In this document: positions 11,819 to 21,602 of the stretch, piece by piece
Numbering within the stretch: position 1 is the first letter of the stretch
Layout: the number at the start of each line of letters is the position of its first letter
Source of the DNA: Streptococcus sp. 2342
Lineage (GTDB): Bacteria; Bacillota; Bacilli; Lactobacillales; Streptococcaceae
Direction of reading: 5' to 3'
DNA length: 64,000 nt
Assembly: GCF_013276795.1 (NCBI RefSeq)
Contig: NZ_VMLR01000002.1
Location: 62,001 to 126,000, forward strand
The notes under the pieces: generated by a model
Told to the model about the DNA's origin: nothing
Seen by the model: only the letters and a program-made list of their open reading frames with translations
Databases searched by the model: none
Program-made: the position numbers and the translations under genes

Positions 11819-11899
11819 TGGAGAGAGAGGGATTCGAACCCCCGAACCCGAAGGAGCGGATTTACAGTCCGCCGCGTTTAGCCTCTTCGCTATCTCTCC
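11819..11899 (-). tRNA. tRNA-Tyr (anticodon GTA)
   Basis: The minus strand gives acceptor arms GGAGAGA/TCTCTCC, anticodon stem CGGA..TCCG with loop CTGTAAA, a long variable arm (class II), and T loop GGTTCGAATCC. The discriminator is A. It lies 9 bases upstream of tRNA-Gln, so the pair is probably one transcript. Confidence 0.96.
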
Positions 11900-11948
11900 T
11901 ACAATCAACATGGACTATTATATCATGAAAATTTCAAAAAAACAAGAC

Positions 11949-12179
11949 TTATTTTGCTAAATTATAATTTTCAATCAAAATTTCCACAGCTTTTTCCAAT
12001 TTTTTATAAAAACTATCGACATTCCCATTCTTTATGATAGCAAATTGTCCGTCTAATTCGGCAATTTCTCCGATAACTTTTTTACCAATAGTCAACGTAT
12101 AACCTTCAAAACTGTCTTTTCCTACATTAACTTTAGCATCTGCTACTTGAATTTCAATTTTTTTATCTTTCTTGCTCAT
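11949..12179 (-). CDS. DUF2969 protein
   Basis: 76 residues, highly charged, with a basic start (MSKKDKKIEIQV), an alternating strand pattern (YTLTIGKKVIGEIAEL) and a C-terminal helix. It fits the streptococcal DUF2969 family as I recall it; the function is unknown. An AGAGAGG site precedes the ATG. It stands between the oligopeptide-binding gene and the two tRNA genes. Confidence 0.75.
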   Translation of the reverse strand: MSKKDKKIEIQVADAKVNVGKDSFEGYTLTIGKKVIGEIAELDGQFAIIKNGNVDSFYKKLEKAVEILIENYNLAK

Positions 12180-12234
12180 TTCATACCTCTCTTCACTTTT
12201 TCTATTTTACAAGAAAATCCTAAAACTAGCAAGA

Positions 12235-12271
12235 AAAAACTCTATATCAGGCTTGTCTGACATAGAGTTTT
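12235..12271 (-). terminator. terminator of the oligopeptide-binding gene
   Basis: Strong hairpin AAAACTCTATRTCAG / CTGAYATAGAGTTTT around GCTTGT, with T-runs on both sides, just after the stop at 12277. Confidence 0.88.
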
Positions 12272-12276
12272 CTACT

Positions 12277-14244
12277 TTATTTAATATGCTTTTCTAGTTC
12301 TTTTTGGTATTTACTATTGGATTCCAATTTTTCTTTTTGCCATTTTTTAAGAGCTTCGTCATATTCTTTTGTTGTAACAATATCTTTTTGCAATCTCATT
12401 CCTTTAAAGATATATGGATCCCCCTTAATACCAACTTGTGAGTATGGTTTTGAGAATGGTACTACGTTACTTACAACTGGAGAACCTCCAGATGAAGCTG
12501 TTGGCATCAATAATGAACTATCTGTCAACCAAGCTTGAGCTTTGGCATATTTTTCATATCTCTTCTCTAAGTCAGTGGTCTCAGAAACAGCATCTTCTAA
12601 CAATTTCTTATATTGATCCAAACCAAGTTTAGCCACAACATCCTTATCTTTTCCTTTCGTAATACCAAGGTGTTTCATGGCAGAACCAGATTTTGGATCC
12701 ATAATATTCAAGTAAGACGCTGGATCTTGATAGCTTGGAGCCCATCCTGTACTGTTCAAATCATAGTCTTTTTGAGAAGGAACACGCGCTTGTGATGTAA
12801 TCGTTTCTTTTTCATTATCTGTCATTTGAAGTACATCGATGATAACATTTTCAGCACCAAGAGTTGATTCAATAGACTGTTTGAAAGAGTTGCTTTGTTG
12901 AACGGCGATAGTATCTGTTTGTTCAACCGGGACATCCAAGTGAATTGGGAAGGTTACCCCTTTAGATTCCAAGTCTTTCTTAGCTTTTTCGAAAGCAGCT
13001 TTAGCCTTGTCAGGGTTGTAGATAGAATCCTTACCATCCACTAACTCAACGCCTTTCCATTGGTCACCATAGTTCACCAACTCTGCTTGAGCGATTTGAC
13101 CAAAGTTCTTACCACCAGCTTGCACAAAGTTATCTGGAACTAGACTATTACGAATAATCTTGTCCGCACCATCTTCACCGTTTAGCTGGGCAGCATACGA
13201 ATGACGGTTGAAGGCAAAGTTGATAGCCTGACGGAAGTCCTTATTAAGCATAGCTTCTTTTGTAGAAGTCTTTTGCTCTTCACTTGTTTTCGCAGTTTTA
13301 TTGTATGACTGACGATTTACGTTAAAAGTAAAGTAATAACTACTTGAGTCCTGTGGGCTATAAGTGATTTTATCTCCGTATTGTTCCAAAGTTGAAGCAA
13401 AGTTTGAGCTACTTGGGAAGAGACGGGCTGTCGTATAAGCACCAGAGGAGAAGCTACGGATCAAAGACTCCTGATCTGAACCATCGTAGTAGGTCAATTT
13501 AATCTTCTCGATTTTAACATTTTCTTTATCCCAGTAATTTGGATTTTTTTCATATTCAATCAAAGATTTAGAAGTCAATGTTTTTAAGAAATAAGGACCA
13601 TTGTAGAGAATCCCTGCTGGGCTAACCTCTCCGTAATTCTTTCCTGATGCCTTCAAAAACTCTTCATTTACAGGCAACATCGTCGCTGTTGTAACTTTTG
13701 AATTCCAGAAACTTTCTGGCGCATTCAATGTATACTCAACTGTATAGTCATCCAAAGCTTTAACACCAACTGTAGAGAAATCATTGGTTTCACCAGTCAT
13801 GTAGGCGTCCAAGCCCTTGATGGAATTTTGGATGAGAGAGACACCGTCTGACTTACCATCAGCCACGTGTTTTAGTCCTGTCACAAAGTCATGGGCTGTT
13901 ACTTCTGCGTATTCTTCACCTTCTGAAGTGTACCATTTCACTCCTTTACGAAGTTTATAGGTATAAGTCAAACCATCTTTTGAGACAGACCAATCTTCAG
14001 CCAAAGAAGGAATAACATTACCATATTTATCATTTTCCATCAAACCATCAACGACATTCCCGATAATATCTGTTGTGGATGTACGCGTTGCTATGCTGTA
14101 GTCCAAGGATGCTGGATCCACTGCATAAACATAAGAAAATGTTGTCGGAGCATCTGCTTCTTTATCAGCTTTTCCACAGGCTGCTAAAAGAGCTGTTGTG
14201 CTTAGGATAAGTCCTGTTGTTAAAATCCACTTTTTTGATTTCAT
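12277..14244 (-). CDS. oligopeptide ABC transporter substrate-binding lipoprotein (AliA/AliB/AmiA family)
   Basis: 655 residues with a lipoprotein signal peptide: basic start, hydrophobic core, lipobox LAAC with Cys 23. The rest is a family 5 solute-binding protein (SBP_bac_5) with the motif GNVVDGLMENDKYGNVIPSLAEDW. It would capture peptides at the cell surface and pass them to the shared Ami permease, since no permease or ATPase gene is adjacent. In pneumococcus the gene at this site, beside ilvE and parC, is frameshifted in at least one strain as I recall; here the frame is intact. Confidence 0.9.
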   Translation of the reverse strand: MKSKKWILTTGLILSTTALLAACGKADKEADAPTTFSYVYAVDPASLDYSIATRTSTTDIIGNVVDGLMENDKYGNVIPSLAEDWSVSKDGLTYTYKLRKGVKWYTSEGEEYAEVTAHDFVTGLKHVADGKSDGVSLIQNSIKGLDAYMTGETNDFSTVGVKALDDYTVEYTLNAPESFWNSKVTTATMLPVNEEFLKASGKNYGEVSPAGILYNGPYFLKTLTSKSLIEYEKNPNYWDKENVKIEKIKLTYYDGSDQESLIRSFSSGAYTTARLFPSSSNFASTLEQYGDKITYSPQDSSSYYFTFNVNRQSYNKTAKTSEEQKTSTKEAMLNKDFRQAINFAFNRHSYAAQLNGEDGADKIIRNSLVPDNFVQAGGKNFGQIAQAELVNYGDQWKGVELVDGKDSIYNPDKAKAAFEKAKKDLESKGVTFPIHLDVPVEQTDTIAVQQSNSFKQSIESTLGAENVIIDVLQMTDNEKETITSQARVPSQKDYDLNSTGWAPSYQDPASYLNIMDPKSGSAMKHLGITKGKDKDVVAKLGLDQYKKLLEDAVSETTDLEKRYEKYAKAQAWLTDSSLLMPTASSGGSPVVSNVVPFSKPYSQVGIKGDPYIFKGMRLQKDIVTTKEYDEALKKWQKEKLESNSKYQKELEKHIK

Positions 14245-14266
14245 AAAAATCTCCTTTAATATATTT

Positions 14267-15289
14267 TTAATCTACTTTTACAATCCAACCTTCTGGCGCT
14301 TCAATATCACCAAACTGAATACCTGTCAATTCATCATAGAGTTTACGAGTCACAGGGCCAACTTCTGTTTCACTATAGAATACATGGAAATCATCACCGT
14401 GTTGAATACCTCCAATTGGAGAAATAACCGCTGCTGTACCACAGGCACCTGCCTCTACAAAACGGTCAAGGTTATCAATTGGGACATCTCCCTCAATAGG
14501 AGTTAAGCCCAAGCGATGTTCTGCCAAATAAAGCAAGGAATACTTGGTAATAGATGGCAAGATAGATGGACTCAATGGTGTTACAAACTCATTGTCAGCT
14601 GTAATTCCAAAGAAGTTAGCTGATCCAACTTCTTCAATCTTTGTATGAGTTGAAGGGTCTAGGTAAATAACATCTGAAAAATGACGTGACTTGGCCAATT
14701 TCCCTGGCAAGAGACTGGCAGCATAGTTTCCACCAACCTTTGCCGCACCTGTACCATTTGGAGCAGCACGGTCGTATTCATCCTGAATCAAGAAGTTGGT
14801 TGGGACCAAACCACCTTTAAAGTAATTTCCAACTGGCATGGCAAAGATGGTGAAAATATACTCTTCTGCTGGTTTAACCCCAATAATATCTCCGACACCA
14901 ATCAAAAGAGGGCGAAGATATAAGGTCCCACCTGTTCCGTATGGTGGTACGTATTCTTCATTCGCACGAACAACTGCTTTACAAGCTTCTACAAACATTT
15001 CTGTCGGAACTTGTGGCATCAAGAGACGGTCACATGTACGTTGCAGGCGTTTAGCATTTTCATCAGGCCGGAACAGTTGAACACTGCCATCCTTAGTACG
15101 ATAAGCTTTCAAACCTTCAAAGGCTTGTTGACCATAGTGAAGACTTGGAGAAGACTCTGAAATATGCAAAGTTGCATCCTCTGTAAGCTCTCCTTGATTC
15201 CATTGTCCATTTTTAAAATGAGCAATATAGCGATAAGGTAATTTCATATAGGAAAAACCAAGGTTTTCCCAATCAATCGTTACTGTCAT
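14267..15289 (-). CDS. ilvE: branched-chain amino acid aminotransferase
   Basis: 340 residues, the usual size of class IV aminotransferases. It interconverts Leu, Ile and Val with their keto acids in the cytoplasm using PLP. The PLP lysine lies in AAKVGGNYAAS; other signatures are FEGLKAYR, RLQRTCDRLLMP and the phosphate-binding EEVGSANFFGI. A start with AGGAG is present. The oligopeptide-binding gene begins 22 bases after ilvE ends, so amino acid supply genes are co-located. Confidence 0.96.
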   Translation of the reverse strand: MTVTIDWENLGFSYMKLPYRYIAHFKNGQWNQGELTEDATLHISESSPSLHYGQQAFEGLKAYRTKDGSVQLFRPDENAKRLQRTCDRLLMPQVPTEMFVEACKAVVRANEEYVPPYGTGGTLYLRPLLIGVGDIIGVKPAEEYIFTIFAMPVGNYFKGGLVPTNFLIQDEYDRAAPNGTGAAKVGGNYAASLLPGKLAKSRHFSDVIYLDPSTHTKIEEVGSANFFGITADNEFVTPLSPSILPSITKYSLLYLAEHRLGLTPIEGDVPIDNLDRFVEAGACGTAAVISPIGGIQHGDDFHVFYSETEVGPVTRKLYDELTGIQFGDIEAPEGWIVKVD

Positions 15290-15384
15290 ATTCCACTCCT
15301 TATTCTAAAAACCTATTTCTTATATTCTACACTATTTTTCTAAAATAGCAAGTATATTTTGTAATTTTCAGAAAATTTCTTCAA

Positions 15385-15413
15385 TAAAAAGAACCAGCTC
15401 TTAGAACTGATTC
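15385..15413 (-). terminator. terminator of parC
   Basis: Minus strand GAATCAG / CTGGTTC arms followed by TTTTTATT, just after the parC stop codon. Confidence 0.8.
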
Positions 15414-15423
15414 CTCATTTCAC

Positions 15424-17895
15424 TTATTTAGCTTCAGTAAATACTTCTTTAAGATAAGCGTCAAAAACTTCTTCATCTGAAATCGTGTCAGAGATGAAGC
15501 TACCATTGCTGGTACGTTCTGACAGGTTCAAATCTTGCAATCGGCTTTCGTAGATTGTTCCTTTGTTGGATTGAACAAGCAGAGTTTGGTCGTTCTCTTC
15601 CACTTCTGTACTGAAGAGGTCACCAACGAAGCCCTGTTCTGCAACTGCTCCTGCTAAGAAGACACGATGCGGTTTGTTTTTCAACTCACGCAAGACTTGT
15701 AAACCACGTTTGGCACGGCTGGTTGCCGGAATTTCGTCAATAGAAACACGTTTCAAACTTCCACGTTGGGTCAAGAGGTAGAAGGATGAGGTGTTGCAGA
15801 TAAAGGCGGATTGGAGAACATCATCTGCTTTCAGGTTTATAGCTTTGACACCTGCAGCCTTAGCACCGACAACTGGAACCTCTTCGATATTGAAACGCAG
15901 GGCGTAACCGTTTTGGCTAATCAAGAGTACATCATCCAGTTTAATCGGAGCCACTGCTACAATTTGATCTGTCTCGTCTTTGAGCTTAGCATACTTGACA
16001 GACTTAGACTTGTAGGTCCGCCATGGAGTGAATTCTTTGCGTTCAACACGTTTAATTTGACCAAGGCGAGTTGCTGTAAAGTAGGTTGTCGCATCATCGA
16101 ACTGATCCACTACTTCTGCATAGAGGATTTCTTCGTTCGTTTCGAAGTTTGTAATGGTCTGGCTCAGATGCTCTCCGATATCCTTCCAACGAATATCTGC
16201 CAATTCATGGATTGGTCTGTAGATGACATTTCCGAGACTTGTGAACATCAAGAGGTGCTGGGTTGTCTTGGCAGCTTGCACAAAAATCAAACGATCGTCA
16301 TCACGTTTGCCAATTTCTTCCAAGGTGGAAGCCGCAAAGGAACGTGGACTAGTACGCTTGATGTAACCTGCCTTGGTCACGCTGACGTAGGTATCTTCCT
16401 CAGCAATAAGACTAGCTGTATCAATCTCGATTGCTTTTGCAGTGTCTTCCAAAGAACTCAAACGCGGAGTCGCAAATTTTTTCTTGACCTCACGAAGCTC
16501 TTTCTTCATGAGATTGTACATAGTCCGCTCATCACCGATAATAGCTGCCAGCATGGCAATCTTTTCACGAAGTTCTGCTTCTTCCTCCTGCAAGACAACA
16601 ACGTCTGTATTGGTCAAGCGGTAAAGTTGCAAGGTAACGATGGCCTCAGCCTGCTCTTCTGTAAAATCATAGCTGATTTTAAGGTTTTCCTTGGCATCAG
16701 CCTTATTCTCAGAAGCACGGATAAGAGCAATGACTTCGTCTAAAATCGAAATCACGCGAATCAGACCTTCAACGATATGGAGACGTTTCTCAGCCTTTTC
16801 CTTGTCAAAGCGAGAACGCGCCAAAATCACCTCACGACGGTGGGCGATATAGCTAGACAGGATTGGAACAATCCCAACCTGACGAGGTGTGAAATTATCA
16901 ATCGCCACCATGTTAAAGTTGTAGTTGATTTGCAAATCAGTATATTTGAAGAGATAGTTGAGAACAAGCTCCGTATTGGCGTCTTTCTTGAGTTCAATCG
17001 CAATACGAAGACCATCACGGTCAGACTCATCACGAACCTCAGCAATACCTGCAACCTTGTTATTGACACGAACATCATCGATTTTCTTAACCAGATTGGC
17101 CTTGTTGATTTCATAAGGAATCTCAGTGACAACGATTTGTTCCTTACCACCTTTTAGCTTTTCAATCTCAGTCTTGGAACGAACAACCACGCGCCCTTTT
17201 CCGGTTTCATAAGCTTTCTTGATTTCATCACGACCCTGGATAATCCCTCCAGTCGGAAAGTCTGGTCCAGGCAAGAATTCCATGAGTTTATCCACCTTTG
17301 CAGTTGGGTGGTCAATCATGTAAACCGCCGCATCAATGACCTCAGCCAAATTATGGGGAGGAATGTCTGTAGCATATCCAGCCGATATACCAGTCGAACC
17401 ATTGACCAAAAGATTTGGAAAGGCTGCTGGCAAGACTGTCGGCTCTTTCTCCGTATCGTCAAAGTTCCAAGCAAAAGGAACGGTCTTTTTATCGATATCC
17501 TGAAGAAGATAGCCTGCAATCTCAGACAAACGCGCCTCGGTATAACGCATAGCCGCAGGTGGATCTCCGTCCATAGAACCGTTATTACCGTGCATTTCAA
17601 CCAATATCTCACGATTTTTCCAGTCCTGTGACATACGAACCATGGCATCATAGATAGAACTGTCACCGTGTGGGTGGAAATTCCCCATGATGTTACCGAC
17701 AGACTTGGCCGACTTGCGGTAACTCTTATCAAAGGTATTACCATCCTTATTCATCGAATAAAGAATACGGCGCTGAACCGGCTTCAAGCCATCACGAATA
17801 TCTGGCAAAGCCCGGTCTTGAATAATGTACTTGGAGTAGCGACCAAAGCGCTCTCCCATGATGTCCTCTAGGGACATGTTTTGAATGTTAGACAT
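15424..17895 (-). CDS. parC: DNA topoisomerase IV subunit A
   Basis: 823 residues. It is the DNA cleavage and rejoining subunit that decatenates replicated chromosomes with ParE. The catalytic Tyr is Y118 (AAMRYTE). The fluoroquinolone-determining region reads HPHGDSSIYDAMVRM, with S79 and D83 both in the susceptible wild-type state. The C-terminal half shows the six-bladed beta-pinwheel repeats. The start codon follows AGAGAATTATT, a weak ribosome site. parE is normally its close neighbour, but here two other genes separate them. Confidence 0.97.
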   Translation of the reverse strand: MSNIQNMSLEDIMGERFGRYSKYIIQDRALPDIRDGLKPVQRRILYSMNKDGNTFDKSYRKSAKSVGNIMGNFHPHGDSSIYDAMVRMSQDWKNREILVEMHGNNGSMDGDPPAAMRYTEARLSEIAGYLLQDIDKKTVPFAWNFDDTEKEPTVLPAAFPNLLVNGSTGISAGYATDIPPHNLAEVIDAAVYMIDHPTAKVDKLMEFLPGPDFPTGGIIQGRDEIKKAYETGKGRVVVRSKTEIEKLKGGKEQIVVTEIPYEINKANLVKKIDDVRVNNKVAGIAEVRDESDRDGLRIAIELKKDANTELVLNYLFKYTDLQINYNFNMVAIDNFTPRQVGIVPILSSYIAHRREVILARSRFDKEKAEKRLHIVEGLIRVISILDEVIALIRASENKADAKENLKISYDFTEEQAEAIVTLQLYRLTNTDVVVLQEEEAELREKIAMLAAIIGDERTMYNLMKKELREVKKKFATPRLSSLEDTAKAIEIDTASLIAEEDTYVSVTKAGYIKRTSPRSFAASTLEEIGKRDDDRLIFVQAAKTTQHLLMFTSLGNVIYRPIHELADIRWKDIGEHLSQTITNFETNEEILYAEVVDQFDDATTYFTATRLGQIKRVERKEFTPWRTYKSKSVKYAKLKDETDQIVAVAPIKLDDVLLISQNGYALRFNIEEVPVVGAKAAGVKAINLKADDVLQSAFICNTSSFYLLTQRGSLKRVSIDEIPATSRAKRGLQVLRELKNKPHRVFLAGAVAEQGFVGDLFSTEVEENDQTLLVQSNKGTIYESRLQDLNLSERTSNGSFISDTISDEEVFDAYLKEVFTEAK

Positions 17896-17947
17896 AATAA
17901 TTCTCTTTTTAGTGTTTTATTGTAAAGTAAATCTATATTTTATAAAT

Positions 17948-18682
17948 TTAACTGTTTCTTTGTAGGTAGTGAGAAAAGAAGAGCAATCCTACTAATCCTA
18001 GAATGAATAAAAGATTAATTTTAATAACAAATAAGCTAAGTAGGGTATTAATTAGGCCGTGAAAAATGGCGCAAAAAAGGACCGACTTAGTCTTTTTGAA
18101 AACAGCTGCTAGAAGAATACTGAGATAAATTGCAAATAGACTGAATAATATAAAAGGCATCCCACTTTGGGAACTTCCAATCACAAACCATAAAGGTACA
18201 TGCCAAATTGCCCAAATACAACCTGTTATCAAACCGGAAATCCAAAAGGAGAATCTAGTTTCCAAAGTTGGTTGCAAGATGCCTCGCCATCCCAATTCTT
18301 CTTCGCCACCATAGATACAGATTGCACTCAAAAAAACAACAAACAAATTTCCTAGTGGAAAAGCCGGATTAAGTTCCTTAGAGGAGAAAGCGATGACACC
18401 TGTCTGCACGAAAATTAGTAAAAGAAATAGCAAAATATATTTCTTTGAGTCCCCTAAGATAAAAGAGACTATGCTTTTAATGGATTTTTGAGGCAAACAA
18501 GAAATGGCTGCAATGGTTGGACCGAAACCTCCTAGTAAATGGAGAAAAACTCCTAGTGGACTTGTTAGACTTAAGAGGCTCATTTGCGTCAGAAAAGCGA
18601 GCAATCCCCAACCAAATCCCCAAGAAATGAGAAAACTAATCAGTAAAAATTTTGTTATCTTATTATTTTGTAAATGTTTCAT
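17948..18682 (-). CDS. CPBP-family intramembrane metalloprotease
   Basis: 244 residues starting MKHLQNNKIT; AAGGAGAG 10 bases ahead fixes the ATG at 18682. It has about seven membrane segments. The family motifs are present: EExxxR as EELGWR (128-133), a first His in IWHVPLWF (161) and a second in AIFHG (208). CPBP proteins (Abi/CAAX-type) include bacteriocin self-immunity and maturation proteases; no bacteriocin gene is next to it. It overlaps the adenylyltransferase gene by 20 bases, so the two form a cassette placed between parE and parC. Confidence 0.85.
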   Translation of the reverse strand: MKHLQNNKITKFLLISFLISWGFGWGLLAFLTQMSLLSLTSPLGVFLHLLGGFGPTIAAISCLPQKSIKSIVSFILGDSKKYILLFLLLIFVQTGVIAFSSKELNPAFPLGNLFVVFLSAICIYGGEEELGWRGILQPTLETRFSFWISGLITGCIWAIWHVPLWFVIGSSQSGMPFILFSLFAIYLSILLAAVFKKTKSVLFCAIFHGLINTLLSLFVIKINLLFILGLVGLLFFSHYLQRNS

Positions 18683-19496
18683 TTGTTTCGAGTCTCTCCT
18701 TAGCATACTCAATCATCTTCTCAGCAGTTACTTTGTCATAGTGGAAGCCGGTTTTAAGAGAGAAGGCCTGCGCTTCTTTATGGAAAAAGTTCATGGTAGC
18801 GAAGAGAGACTTGGTGAGGCTTTTCTGGTCAAAAAAGTCAAGCAAGGCTGTAAATTCTTTCTCTTTCTCAGCAGGCAAATACTGAAAGAGGTACTTGTAG
18901 TTCTTGCCGATATCGACTTTCCCCCTATCACTTGCAACCTGCCAAACTAAGATTTTTAGGAGTTCTTGTTGACAAATGCCATAGAGATGATCGGTCGCAT
19001 AAATAACTTGCTTACGACAGATTCCTTTGACCACATAGGCGGAAACCCACCAAAATTCATTGCAGGCTTTTTCGAAATCTATCTGACTAGCTGGATTCGT
19101 CCAGTAACGTTGAGGATTTGGAGAATAAGGCGCAAACAAGCCCTTAGGGTCCTCTAACACCGTGAAATCCGCTTCGCTTTCTATCCACTCCTTGATATAT
19201 TCTTTAGGACATAGAGTCAAATCAATCCTATTGCCATCTTCAAAGAGCATAAGAAATAGACGGCGATGTCCCAACCTAACCTCTTGCTCGATAATACGTT
19301 TACCAAACTGATCTGTCCAAGATAAATCTGAGATCAGCTCGTCCAGATTCTCTACAACATAGACTACATCGTAATCTTGAAATTCATCTTTTAGGGCCTT
19401 TGGGTTTGTCCGCGAACCAGACATGGCGACAGCCGCAACTTGTAAGGTTTCAGCAGTCTTTAAGATTACATCGAGCATTTCTGTTTCAGTTCTCAT
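18663..19496 (-). CDS. aminoglycoside 6-adenylyltransferase (AadE-like)
   Basis: 277 residues if started at MRTETEML; a start four codons earlier (19508) is possible and neither has a strong ribosome site. The nucleotidyltransferase motif is GSRTNPKAL (27-35) followed by the metal-binding pair D41 and D43 in DYDVVYVV. The C-terminal domain matches the streptomycin adenylyltransferase family (EFWWVSAYVVKGICR...LYGICQQELLKILVW). It would modify the 6-hydroxyl of streptomycin, but chromosomal relatives do not always confer resistance. It sits 15 bases after parE and overlaps the CPBP gene. Confidence 0.85.
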   Translation of the reverse strand: MRTETEMLDVILKTAETLQVAAVAMSGSRTNPKALKDEFQDYDVVYVVENLDELISDLSWTDQFGKRIIEQEVRLGHRRLFLMLFEDGNRIDLTLCPKEYIKEWIESEADFTVLEDPKGLFAPYSPNPQRYWTNPASQIDFEKACNEFWWVSAYVVKGICRKQVIYATDHLYGICQQELLKILVWQVASDRGKVDIGKNYKYLFQYLPAEKEKEFTALLDFFDQKSLTKSLFATMNFFHKEAQAFSLKTGFHYDKVTAEKMIEYAKERLETNETFTK

Positions 19497-19523
19497 GTTT
19501 ATACCCATTCATTAAAAACTAAC

Positions 19524-21467
19524 TTAAAACACTGTCGCTTCCTCCAGCGTAAACTTGACATTGTCTTCAATCCACTTACGACGTGGTTCGACCTTATCTC
19601 CCATGAGGACATTGACACGGCGTTCGGCGCGTGCTAAGTCTTCGATTGTAACACGGATAAGAGTACGCGTTTCTGGATTCATGGTTGTTTCCCAGAGCTG
19701 GTCCGCATTCATCTCACCGAGACCTTTATAGCGTTGGAGGGTAGCGCCTTTACCGAGCTGCTTGCGGAGTTCTTCAAGTTCTCCGTCTGTCCATGCGTAG
19801 GCCACTTCTTCTTTCTTGCCTTTACCTTTGGACATCTTGTAAAGAGGCGGGAGGGCGATATAAACATGTCCTGCCTCAACTAGCGGACGCATGTAGCGGT
19901 AGAAAAATGTCAAGAGTAAAGTCTGAATGTGGGCACCGTCGGTGTCCGCATCGGTCATGATAATGATCTTGTCATAGTTGGCATCTTCAAGGGAGAAGTC
20001 TGCTCCGACACCTGCACCGATGGTATAAATCATGGTGTTGATTTCCTCATTTTTGAGGATATCCGCCATCTTGGCCTTGGCTGTATTGATAACCTTACCA
20101 CGAAGAGGTAGGATAGCCTGAAATTTACGGTCACGACCTTGTTTGGCAGAGCCACCGGCAGAGTCGCCCTCGACGAGATAGAGTTCATTCTTAGCAGGAT
20201 TCTTAGACTGGGCTGGGGTTAATTTACCAGACAGCAAGCCCTTATCTTTTTTATTTTTCTTCCCATTTCGGCTCTCATCACGCGCCTTACGTGCCGCTTC
20301 ACGAGCATCACGGGCCTTAATAGCCTTGCGGATGAGGTTAGAAGCCAATTCACCATTTTCCATAAGGAAGAAGGTCAACTTATCCGCTACAATTCCATCC
20401 ACAACGGGACGAGCTAGTGGACTTCCTAGTTTGTCCTTGGTCTGACCCTCAAACTGCAAATGTTCTTCAGGGACTAGAATAGAGAGGACAGCCGCTAGCC
20501 CCTCACGATAGTCTGACCCTTCAAGGTTTTTATCTTTTTCCTTGAGAAGACCTGTCTTACGCGCGTAGTCGTTCATAACCTTAGTAATGGCAGACTTAAG
20601 TCCAGTCTCATGCGTTCCACCATCCTTGGTACGAACGTTATTGACAAAGGACAAAATATTATCTGAAAAACCATCATTGTACTGGAGAGCTACTTCCACT
20701 TGGAAACCATTGTCTTCACCTTCAAAGTAAAGAACTGGCGTTAAGGTCTCCTTGTCTTCGTTCAGATAAGAAACAAAGTCCTGCACCCCATTTTCATAGT
20801 GAAACTCGATCGCTTCATCTGTTCGCTCGTCCGTCAAAGACAAGGTCACATTTTTCAAGAGAAAGGCTGATTCATTAAGACGCTCTGAGATGGTATTGTA
20901 CTTGAAATCTGTCGTAGAGAAGATCGTCGCATCAGGCATAAAAGTAACCTTGGTACCTGTTTTAGACTTGGGTGCTGTACCGATTTTCTTCAGAGTCGTG
21001 ACAGGTTTTCCACCATTTTCAAAACGTTGCTTGTAGATTGCACCATCACGAGTGATTTCAACTTCTAGCCAGCTAGAAAGGGCATTAACAACGGAAGACC
21101 CCACCCCGTGAAGTCCACCTGATGTCTTGTAGCCTCCTTGACCGAATTTCCCTCCTGCATGAAGAATGGTAAAGATAACCTCAACAGTTGGAATTCCCAT
21201 CGCGTGCATACCAGTTGGCATTCCACGTCCGTGGTCTTGAACCGTTAAACTTCCATCTTTATTAATGGTCACATCAATACGATCGCCAAACCCAGACAGG
21301 GCTTCATCGACCGCATTATCGACGATTTCCCAGACTAGGTGGTGGAGACCAGCACCATCGGTCGATCCGATATACATTCCTGGACGTTTACGGACCGCAT
21401 CCAACCCTTCTAGCACCTGAATGGCATCATCATTATAATTGTTAATATTGATTTCCTTTTTTGACAC
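19524..21467 (-). CDS. parE: DNA topoisomerase IV subunit B
   Basis: 647 residues. It is the ATPase subunit of topoisomerase IV. The GHKL site is visible (WEIVDNAVDEAL, DHGRGMP, GGLHGVGSSVVNALS), followed by the transducer domain and the TOPRIM motifs EGDSAGG (433-439) and DADTDG. Quinolone positions D435 and I460 are wild type. The start codon is GTG at 21465-21467, preceded by AGGAGG. The promoter region is shared with the divergent plsY gene, the normal arrangement in streptococci. Confidence 0.97.
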   Translation of the reverse strand: MSKKEININNYNDDAIQVLEGLDAVRKRPGMYIGSTDGAGLHHLVWEIVDNAVDEALSGFGDRIDVTINKDGSLTVQDHGRGMPTGMHAMGIPTVEVIFTILHAGGKFGQGGYKTSGGLHGVGSSVVNALSSWLEVEITRDGAIYKQRFENGGKPVTTLKKIGTAPKSKTGTKVTFMPDATIFSTTDFKYNTISERLNESAFLLKNVTLSLTDERTDEAIEFHYENGVQDFVSYLNEDKETLTPVLYFEGEDNGFQVEVALQYNDGFSDNILSFVNNVRTKDGGTHETGLKSAITKVMNDYARKTGLLKEKDKNLEGSDYREGLAAVLSILVPEEHLQFEGQTKDKLGSPLARPVVDGIVADKLTFFLMENGELASNLIRKAIKARDAREAARKARDESRNGKKNKKDKGLLSGKLTPAQSKNPAKNELYLVEGDSAGGSAKQGRDRKFQAILPLRGKVINTAKAKMADILKNEEINTMIYTIGAGVGADFSLEDANYDKIIIMTDADTDGAHIQTLLLTFFYRYMRPLVEAGHVYIALPPLYKMSKGKGKKEEVAYAWTDGELEELRKQLGKGATLQRYKGLGEMNADQLWETTMNPETRTLIRVTIEDLARAERRVNVLMGDKVEPRRKWIEDNVKFTLEEATVF

Positions 21468-21587
21468 AAGGAACCTCCTATTCGTTCATCTTTACTATTC
21501 TACAAGTTTTCCAAGGATTTTGCAAAATTTTTCTTTCTCCGCTGTGACAATTTCAGAAGAGATTCTCTGCCTTTCTTCTCCATTTCA

Positions 21588-21596
21588 TGATATAAT
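21588..21596 (+). promoter_or_regulatory. extended -10 giving a leaderless plsY mRNA
   Basis: TGATATAAT ends at 21596; six bases later is the ATG at 21603, so +1 should be the A of the start codon. An AGGAG lies between but is only one base from ATG and upstream of the expected transcript start, so it cannot serve as a normal ribosome site. Confidence 0.65.
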
Positions 21597-21602
21597 AGGA
21601 GT

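Noticed and set aside
15811..16743. 310-codon open frame on the plus strand
   Set aside because: It is antisense to parC, has no ribosome site and a composition unlike a real protein; parC codon bias explains it.
15424..21467. Fluoroquinolone-resistance substitutions in parC and parE
   Set aside because: ParC S79 and D83 and ParE D435 and I460 are all the susceptible residues.
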